A stretch of DNA of 64,000 nt from DATBGO01 sp963840095. GTDB lineage: Bacteria; Actinomycetota; Actinomycetes; Streptosporangiales; Streptosporangiaceae. The position numbers were made by a program, and so were the translations under genes. This document shows, piece after piece, positions 58,743 through 64,000 of this stretch. The notes beneath the pieces are model-generated. The model was not told the origin of the DNA. It ran no database searches and saw only the letters and a program-made list of their open reading frames with translations. The number at the start of each line of letters is the position of its first letter. The stretch's first letter is position 1. The stretch is taken from assembly GCA_963840095.1 (NCBI GenBank), contig CAWIXN010000005.1:1178001-1242000 (forward strand), read 5' to 3'.

Positions 58743-59854
58743 GACCGCGCGATCGTGACTACGACGATATGTTGCGCCGCGCGCTGCACGTCGCCGCAGA
58801 CTCGGTGGAGCCCGCCGGAGACGGCCTGGAGCGGATCCGGGCCCGGCTGAACAAGCCGTACCCGATGCCCATCGCCTGGGCGATGGCCGGGTTCACCAAG
58901 GCGGCCTGGCGGGCTCGGGCTGGCCTGCAGCATGTCTCCGAGTGGCTGCAAGACTGCAGCGGGCAGGCGAGGGATTGGTGGCATCGGGTGCTGCCCGCGA
59001 GGCTGCGGGTGCTGCCCGCCAGCCAGCGGGTGCTGCCCGCCAGCCAGCGGGTGCTGCCCGCCAGCCAGCGGGTGCTGCCCGCCAGCCAGCGGGTGCTGCC
59101 TGCCAGCCAGCGGGTGCTGCCCGCGAGGCTGCGGGTGCTGCCACCGGCGAGGCGGCGGCTGGTGCCGCCCGCGCGGCTGCGGGTGGCTGCGGTGCTGGCC
59201 GTGGCCGGTTTCGTGGCCGGTGCGGGCGTTTTAATGATGACGCCGGGGCCACGGCGAATGATCATCAGCGTGATGCCGCTCGTCCCGCTCGTCCTGTCTC
59301 CGGGCCCGAGCGGCTCCGGGGGCGGCAGCGGAGGGCTCCAAGAGAACGGTCAAGCCACGCCGCTGCACCCCAGCGCGACACCCGCGTACTCCCCGCCGGG
59401 CCAGAACAATCACAGCCAGCCGGCCCGGACCAGCTGCTCTACGTCTGCGTCGCAACTGGTCAGCCCCGCGGCGACCCAGGCGGCCGACCCGATCTCGACG
59501 GCACGCTCCACGCCGGGCCTGACCGACCCGGCCACCCCGCTCGCGAGCGTGAACCCGGCCGCTTGCCCGCCCCCGGCCTTCAGCGTCACGCCGACCGTGA
59601 CGCCCTCGGCTACCCCGACGCCGTCGAGTACGCCGACGCCTACCAGCACGCCGACCGTGACGCCTTCGAGCACCCCGACGCCCACCAGCACGCCAACCGT
59701 GACACCTTCGGCCACTCCGACGCCGTCGAGTACGCCGACGCCTACCAGCACGCCGACCGTGACGCCTTCGAGCACCCCGACGCCCACCAGCACGCCGAAG
59801 GTGACGCCCTCGGCCACCCTGACGCCTAGCAGTTCAGTGAGCGCAAGCCCCTGA
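58739..59854 (+). CDS. Repeat-rich membrane protein, probable partner of the sigma factor
   Basis: A 371-residue protein. Its start RPRDRDYDDMLRRALHVAAD and residues 30-75 (IAWAMAGFTKAAWRARAGLQ) are like cytosolic anti-sigma ends. Residues about 83-140 are a run of near-identical RVLPASQ heptapeptides from a 21-base repeat. A single helix (LRVAAVLAVAGFVAGAGVLMM) at about 150-170 is followed by a long Ser/Pro/Thr-rich outside tail (TPTPTSTPTVTPSS type) of about 80 residues. Coupled to the sigma gene by ATGA overlap. The architecture is that of a membrane anti-sigma or signalling partner; no zinc anti-sigma motif (HxxxCxxC) is present. Confidence 0.7.
   Translation: MRPRDRDYDDMLRRALHVAADSVEPAGDGLERIRARLNKPYPMPIAWAMAGFTKAAWRARAGLQHVSEWLQDCSGQARDWWHRVLPARLRVLPASQRVLPASQRVLPASQRVLPASQRVLPASQRVLPARLRVLPPARRRLVPPARLRVAAVLAVAGFVAGAGVLMMTPGPRRMIISVMPLVPLVLSPGPSGSGGGSGGLQENGQATPLHPSATPAYSPPGQNNHSQPARTSCSTSASQLVSPAATQAADPISTARSTPGLTDPATPLASVNPAACPPPAFSVTPTVTPSATPTPSSTPTPTSTPTVTPSSTPTPTSTPTVTPSATPTPSSTPTPTSTPTVTPSSTPTPTSTPKVTPSATLTPSSSVSASP
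58985..59148. repeat. 21-bp tandem repeat encoding RVLPASQ
   Basis: GGGTGCTGCCCGCCAGCCAGC-type unit repeated about five times (with diverged flanking copies GTGCTGCCCGCGAGGCTGCG). It is a multiple of three, in the gene at 58739-59854. A C-terminal 60-base-scale repeat (about 59586-59830, ACGCCGACCGTGACGCC) encodes the Thr/Pro tail. Confidence 0.9.
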
Positions 59855-59983
59855 GCCAGCCGGCCTCCGGCAGCGAACTAGCGCGAGCCGCCGACCGCAA
59901 CGCCTCCCGGCCACCAGCCGGCCGCGAGCCGCTGCTCTCGACCGCGAAGGCGCCGGCGAAGCAGGCCGCGGCCGCCGGTTACC

Positions 59984-60910
59984 ATGCGACGCATGCGGTT
60001 TGCGATCGCGATTCCTCAGTTCTACTCCGACGGCGAGTTCGATCCGGAGGCGTTCCGCCGCTACTTCGCGCGCGCCGAAGAGCTTGGCTTCGACAGCGCG
60101 TGGACGCAGGAGCAGGTGCTGGGTCCGGCGCCGCAGCTCGGGCCGATCGAGACCATGACCTATGCGGCCGCGTGCAGTACGCGGCTGCGGCTCGGTTGCG
60201 TGGTGTTCGTGTCCACCCTGCACAGCCCGGTGCACCTGGCCAAGAGCCTGAGCACGCTGGACCAGCTCAGTCGCGGCCGGCTCGAGATCGGCGTCGGCAC
60301 CGGCGGCCAGGGGCGGCAGTTCGGCGCTTTCGGCGTGGACCCGGAAAGGTACATCGCCCGGTTCACCGAGGGGCTCGCGCTGATGAAGGCACTGTGGACC
60401 GATTCACGTGTCACCTTCGACGGGGAGTTCTGGCAGCTTGCCGACGCCGCGATGGAGCCCAAGCCGTTCCAGAAGCCCTTCCCGCCGGTCTGGATCGGCG
60501 GGTCCGGGCCCGGCGCGCTCCGGCGTGCCGTGCGGCTGGGCGACGGCTTCTTCGGCGCGGGGTCCTCTCCCACCGCGAAGTTCGCCGGCCAGGTCCAGAT
60601 CGTGCGGGAGGCGCTCGCCGAAGCGGGCAGGCCGGCGCGCGATTTTCCGATCGCCAAGCGCGTGTACATCGCGCTGGACGACGACACGGGTCGCGCGCGC
60701 GAGCAGATCATCACCGCCCTGGAGCGGCTCTACGGACGCCGGTCGGAGGACATCGAGGCCGCCGCGATCGCGGGCACCCCGGCCGACTGCGTCCGCGACC
60801 TTCGCAAGGTGGCTGAGGCCGGCGCGGAACTGATTCTCTTCACGCCGCTGTTCGACCAGGCCGAGCACGCCGAGCGGCTGGCCGCGGAGGTTATCCCGCG
60901 ACTCGGCTAG
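59984..60910 (+). CDS. LLM-class F420-dependent oxidoreductase
   Basis: A 308-residue luciferase-like oxidoreductase, which in actinomycetes usually uses cofactor F420: MRFAIAIPQFYSDGEFDPEA, LGFDSAWTQEQVLGPAPQLG, TRLRLGCVVFVSTLHSPVHLAKSLSTLDQLSRGRLEIGVGTG (typical), PFPPVWIGGSGPGALRRAVRLGDGFFGAG, VYIALDDDTGRAREQI and AAIAGTPADCVRDLRKVAEAGA. The F420 assignment rests on family pattern. ATG 59984 or 59993. Confidence 0.9.
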   Translation: MRRMRFAIAIPQFYSDGEFDPEAFRRYFARAEELGFDSAWTQEQVLGPAPQLGPIETMTYAAACSTRLRLGCVVFVSTLHSPVHLAKSLSTLDQLSRGRLEIGVGTGGQGRQFGAFGVDPERYIARFTEGLALMKALWTDSRVTFDGEFWQLADAAMEPKPFQKPFPPVWIGGSGPGALRRAVRLGDGFFGAGSSPTAKFAGQVQIVREALAEAGRPARDFPIAKRVYIALDDDTGRAREQIITALERLYGRRSEDIEAAAIAGTPADCVRDLRKVAEAGAELILFTPLFDQAEHAERLAAEVIPRLG

Positions 60911-61631
60911 CAGGCGGTCGCGACGGAGGGGCGCGGTCCCGTCACCCGGCCGGGCGGTCCCGCCCGATCCGGACGGGCTGTCCCGTCACAGAACCCGGCA
61001 CTGGCGAGGATCGGCCCGAGCGGCACGAACGACGCATTGTTCAAGGTGACGGTGCTGCTCGAGGTCGGCGTGCAGGTGATCGCGTCGTAGGGACCACGGC
61101 CCCATCCCAGCACCCACGGCACCGGCAGGGGAGCCTAAAAAGAGCGGTGTTGGGATATGCGCCATCGGCGCTGGTCAGGTTGTGGCCCGCGGTGGCGCGG
61201 CGGGTGCGGGTCAGGTAGAACAACGGGTCATAACGGGCGCGCGAGCCAGCGGTGCCACTCGAATCGAGTCACGCCCGCAACAGCAGTCTCGCTAGCCCCG
61301 CCAGCAGAGCGACAGCAAATGATCTTGACAGGTCTTCAGTGCATATCGCTGAGAACTCGTCAGGATCGTTGGAAAGGGCCCAGGTTTCCCAGGCCGTACT
61401 GAAGACTCCTGTGTCGCCAGAGACAATAGCAAGCCAAAGACACGACAGTGACGCCCATGATCGGCGCCCAGCACACGGGGTCACCTGAGACCCCGCAGCC
61501 ACGACCGCCAACCGCCACCGGTCAGGGCAGGTCAATGCCTGAGGCCTGGCGGCTTGCCACTCGCGGCTCGGACATATTTCGCCCCGGCGCCTACGATCCG
61601 GCCAGCGCGGCGAGCGGGACGTGCTGGCGCG
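60911..61631. other. Gene-free region with decay and repeat copy B
   Basis: About 720 bases without a supported intact gene. A minus-strand stretch at 60970-61125 reads GRGPYDAITCTPTSSSTVT and so on, like a secreted-protein fragment, but no complete gene can be drawn. The dispersed repeat copy B occupies 61268-61468. Otherwise no promoter or RNA gene is evident. Confidence 0.4.
61268..61468. repeat. Dispersed repeat copy B with hairpin
   Basis: Aligns with 38272-38492 (see there). Here the outer stem is GATCTTGAC (61321-61329) and GTCAGGATC (61359-61367): one A-to-G change leaves a T-G position, compatible with a wobble pair if transcribed. The 47-base overall length and the inner CAGTGCATATCGCTG are conserved. 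Confidence 0.65.
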
Positions 61632-62324
61632 TTATGCCCGGCCGTACACGGGGATGGCGGCCCCCGAAATGAGGGCGGCGGCGTCGGATACGAGGAAGGA
61701 CACCACGGCGGCTAGCTCGGCTGGCTTCGGCCACCGGTCGTGGTGGGCACCGGGCATGGCGGCGCGGTTGGCCGGGGTGTCGATGATGCTGGGCATGATG
61801 CAGTTGACCCGCACCCCGTGGGCACGTCCCTCGGCGGCGGCCGCCTCGACCAGGCGCACCACGCCCAGCTTGCTGACGCTGTAGGCAAAGCCGTTCTCCC
61901 CGGTCTGGGTCGCGGCCCGGCTCGAGGTATGCACGATCGAGCCGCCGCCGGCGGTGGCGAGCACGGGCATGGCGTACTTGGTGACGATCGCGGCACTCAC
62001 CATGTTCAGTTCCAGCTGCTGCCGCAGAACGGCTATATCGAGGTCGGCGAGGGCCTGGGGCGGCGGATAGCCCCCGATGAGATTGACCACGGCCGACGGG
62101 CCCGGCGAGACGGCCGCGAACGCGGCCGAGACGGCGGCCTCGTCCAGCACGTCGACCGCGACGTATTCCACGCCAGGCTGGTGGCCTGCGTCGGCTGGCA
62201 GGCTGAGGTCCGCGACAATCACGGAAGACCCGTCGGACCGGAGTCGACCGGTAACGGCCTGGCCGAGGTTACCGGTACCACCGAGCACGATGATCCTCCG
62301 GCCGGGCACGTTCTGCTCTGCCAC
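61632..62324 (-). CDS. SDR-family oxidoreductase
   Basis: A 230-residue short-chain dehydrogenase: RIIVLGGTGNLGQAVTGRL (NAD(P) loop), YVAVDVLDEAAVSAA, AVVNLIGGYPPPQALAD (NNAG-equivalent region), SIVHTSSRAATQTGENGFAYSVSKLGVVRL (Ser, Tyr, Lys triad), and NCIMPSIIDTPANRA. The YSVSK Tyr-Lys pair is intact. GTG 62324 follows AGGGG; a longer reading exists. Next to the MDR gene at 62344-63285 on the same strand (gap of 19 bases), so they may form an operon. Confidence 0.9.
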   Translation of the reverse strand: MAEQNVPGRRIIVLGGTGNLGQAVTGRLRSDGSSVIVADLSLPADAGHQPGVEYVAVDVLDEAAVSAAFAAVSPGPSAVVNLIGGYPPPQALADLDIAVLRQQLELNMVSAAIVTKYAMPVLATAGGGSIVHTSSRAATQTGENGFAYSVSKLGVVRLVEAAAAEGRAHGVRVNCIMPSIIDTPANRAAMPGAHHDRWPKPAELAAVVSFLVSDAAALISGAAIPVYGRA

Positions 62325-62343
62325 GCTCACCCCTAAACCCTGG

Positions 62344-63285
62344 TCAGACTTCCATTGCGGCCGCGAGGTCGTCATCAACGATCAGGACGAGCTTGCCCCG
62401 GGTGTGCCCAAGTTCCACAACTTGATGTGCTTGCGCGGCGTCCTGCCAGTAATACCGGGCCTGCACGGTGACCGACAGTGAACCTTCGTCGAGCCACGGG
62501 GCCATCCGGATCAGCCGGGTCCCGCTCGGCTGCCCATCGTATTGCTGCCAGCGGACCCGCGGTGCGCCAGGCCGCTCGGCGTGCACCGGCGTGGCGATGA
62601 GCGCCCCGTCACGAGCCGCTCGGGCCGCGCCGTCCAGGGTAGGCGCGGCGCACGCCAGCACCCGCTCCGCGCCTCCGTCCGTTACCTCACGCACCTGCTC
62701 AGGCCAGTCGGGCTTGGTGTGGTCGATGACCGTGACCGCGCCCAGCCGGTGCACGAACTCATGGTTGCGCGGGCTGGCCGTCGCGATCACCGAGGCCCCG
62801 AGGATGCGGGCGATCTGCACCGCGAAATGGCCGAGGCCGCCGGCCCCGGCAGTAATCAGGACGCGGTCTCCGGCGCCAACCGCCAGCACGTCGGTCAGCC
62901 CCTGCGCAGCGGTCAACGCGTCGATCGGCGTCGCCGCCGCCTCGGCGGCGGACAGCCCGGCGGGTATGGGCGCAAGCTGCTCAACCGGGCACGCGACGTA
63001 CTGCGCATAGCAGCCGGTCAGCCCCGGGTAGCCGTAGACGGGCGCCCCGTCATACAGGCCGGCGTCATCGCCGGTGTCACCCACGACCACCCCGGCAAAC
63101 TCACCGCCTGGTACGTACGGCAGGGACCCGGTCCATCCGCCTCGCCGCAACGAGGCGTCCCAGGGGCCGACCCCGGCAGCCAGGACCCGGACGAGCACCT
63201 CCCCAGGCCGCGGCTGCGGCATGGCTGCCTCGCCGACCTGCAGCACCTCGGGGTCGCCGAACTGGCTCACCAAGATCACCTGCAT
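62344..63285 (-). CDS. MDR-family NADP-dependent oxidoreductase (quinone-oxidoreductase-like)
   Basis: A 313-residue medium-chain dehydrogenase without the structural zinc site: VILVSQFGDPEVLQVGE, VRVLAAGVGPWDASLRRGGW, LPYVPGGEFAGVVV, TPIDALTAAQGL, GDRVLITAGAGGLGHFAVQIARILGASVIATA, GHTRGKLVLIV at the end. Likely reduces quinones or enones with NADPH. ATG 63285 with GGGAGC upstream. Shares its strand with the SDR gene. Confidence 0.92.
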   Translation of the reverse strand: MQVILVSQFGDPEVLQVGEAAMPQPRPGEVLVRVLAAGVGPWDASLRRGGWTGSLPYVPGGEFAGVVVGDTGDDAGLYDGAPVYGYPGLTGCYAQYVACPVEQLAPIPAGLSAAEAAATPIDALTAAQGLTDVLAVGAGDRVLITAGAGGLGHFAVQIARILGASVIATASPRNHEFVHRLGAVTVIDHTKPDWPEQVREVTDGGAERVLACAAPTLDGAARAARDGALIATPVHAERPGAPRVRWQQYDGQPSGTRLIRMAPWLDEGSLSVTVQARYYWQDAAQAHQVVELGHTRGKLVLIVDDDLAAAMEV

Positions 63286-63417
63286 CACCGCTCAGCTCCC
63301 TGCCATCCGCCGCAGGCACACGCCATGTGAACTCTCACACTATGGGTCTCCGCCGTGACGCCATCGCCGGGCCCAGGCGGAAGAACCGGGCGTTATCCCC
63401 GCCAAGCCGCCAGCCTC

Positions 63418-63591
63418 GGGCGCGCCACCAACCTGCTCGGTACGCCAGCCATGGTCGCAGACCGGCTGCGGCTGTACCGCGACGCGGGCGTCACGACTCT
63501 GCAGGCCAAGCTCGACGGCGACCACGCCAGCCGCCTCGGCACCCTCGCACAGCTCATCGAGCTGGTCCGCCAGGTCACCCACGCAGGGTGA
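63418..63591 (+). pseudogene. C-terminal fragment of an LLM-class oxidoreductase
   Basis: RATNLLGTPAMVADRLRLYRDAGVTTLQAKLDGDHASRLGTLAQLIELVRQ in one frame (conserved pieces LLGTPAMVADRLRLYRDAGV, LAQLIELVRQ) is the C-terminal part of an F420-type oxidoreductase. The first 250 or so residues are absent. A remnant, probably from recombination next to the MDR gene. Confidence 0.75.
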
Positions 63592-63740
63592 CGACACCGG
63601 GCCGTCTCGTGCGTCTGCGGCCAGCGGCCGTAGGTCCCGGAGGCAGTCGGCTTCCACTGCGGCCGGCCTTCGCGACGGTGACCAAGGACCCTACGCGGCC
63701 GCCCGCCGGCCATGCATTCTCGGTACAGGAGGCGGTCGAC

Positions 63741-64000
63741 ATGGTAAGCGCCGCGCAGCAGCCCGCCGGGCAGGCTTGCCGCGGGCCGGCGCCCCGGGTG
63801 GTGGTCACGCTGGGCAAGCCTGACCGCGACGGCCAGCTTTACCAGGTTGAATCACCCGATCGCGTCCTGCGCATGCTGACCCTGCTGACCGAGGCGGCTG
63901 AGGAGTTCAGGCTCGCAACCATGCCGCCGGACTCGCTGGCCCGCGTCCGGCGGCTGCTCGGTGCCGTTTACGCAGAGATTGAACAGTCAGTGTCCCCCGC
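63741..64000 (+). CDS. Hypothetical protein, 3' end outside window
   Basis: ATG 63741 follows AGGAGGCGG, a strong ribosome-binding site. The 86 readable codons (VSAAQQPAGQACRGPAPRVV, VTLGKPDRDGQLYQVESPDR, VLRMLTLLTEAAEEF, MPPDSLARVRRLLGAVYAE) give a small acidic/helical protein without recognisable family. It remains open at the window end. Confidence 0.55.
   Translation, partial: MVSAAQQPAGQACRGPAPRVVVTLGKPDRDGQLYQVESPDRVLRMLTLLTEAAEEFRLATMPPDSLARVRRLLGAVYAEIEQSVSP

Noticed and set aside
60970..61125. Secreted protein gene on the minus strand
   Set aside because: A stretch of serine/threonine-rich frame is present, but there is no start or signal and no recognisable family.
1..64000. CRISPR array or tRNA/rRNA genes
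   Set aside because: No regularly spaced repeats of CRISPR type and no tRNA cloverleaf or rRNA core was recognised; the tandem repeats seen are within or between coding genes.

Overview
The window is about 70% GC with dense coding, frequent GTG/TTG starts, four-base start/stop overlaps and actinobacterial marker genes: two F420-type luciferase-like oxidoreductases, an NrtR-controlled nadABC operon, WS/DGAT, a PatA-type phosphatidylinositol-mannoside acyltransferase, a SigE-family sigma factor and DrrAB efflux. It looks like a chromosomal segment from a soil-type actinomycete, not a plasmid or prophage. The genus cannot be named from this sequence alone. No rRNA, tRNA or CRISPR array was seen.

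Layout. 1-2.1 kb: partial glutamate-dehydrogenase-family gene and a ClpC N-domain/UVR protein behind an inverted repeat. 2.4-6.9 kb (minus): glycogen-binding E-set protein, exonuclease III, a split-toxin/PspA-like/XRE fusion protein, and a DrrAB-type ABC exporter behind two tandem operators. 7-14.5 kb: YbdK-type ligase, DJ-1/PfpI protein, membrane-anchored propeller-like protein, frameshifted cytosine deaminase, a second GDH-like gene, DUF5996, frameshifted DUF2252. 15-18.8 kb: three co-directional genes, two with zinc ribbons and membrane helices and two sharing an NTMSGQFA-type tag; a candidate undescribed system. 18.8-22.6 kb: DUF3224, LuxR-ATPase remnant, threonine aldolase, YciI, papain-like protein. 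22.7-27.1 kb: nadABC divergent from nrtR, whose 3' end runs into a truncated ketosynthase gene. 28.6-31.5 kb: flavodoxin, phasin-like protein, frameshifted phzF, and a Phd/Doc-type toxin-antitoxin pair with a large palindrome against its start codon.

31.5-41.6 kb: FAD-linked 2-hydroxyacid oxidase, WS/DGAT, PfkB kinase-cyclase pair, PEP-mutase/ICL-family lyase, methionine aminopeptidase remnant, SIMPL protein, L-2-hydroxyglutarate oxidase, small membrane protein, broken APH kinase. 41.8-51.7 kb: His-rich micro-ORF, spermidine-synthase-like methyltransferase-fold protein, luciferase-like monooxygenase, then a nickel-pincer/hexuronate cluster (larA, uxaC, uxuB, larB, larC) and a GalT-like protein. 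51.9-60.9 kb: S41 protease, GNAT, PadR, a 23-bp inverted repeat, PatA-like acyltransferase, two polysaccharide deacetylases, a SigE-type sigma factor with a repeat-rich membrane partner, and an F420-type oxidoreductase. 61-64 kb: repeat copy B, SDR, quinone-oxidoreductase-like protein, LLM remnant, and an unknown gene leaving the window.

Four genes are split by frameshifts (deaminase, DUF2252, phzF, APH) and four others are truncated remnants or deletion products. That is either local gene decay or residual indel errors in a GC-rich assembly. The best-supported functional sets are NAD de novo synthesis (nadABC/nrtR), hexuronate or hydroxyacid metabolism with the LarA nickel cofactor genes, and an envelope/lipid group.
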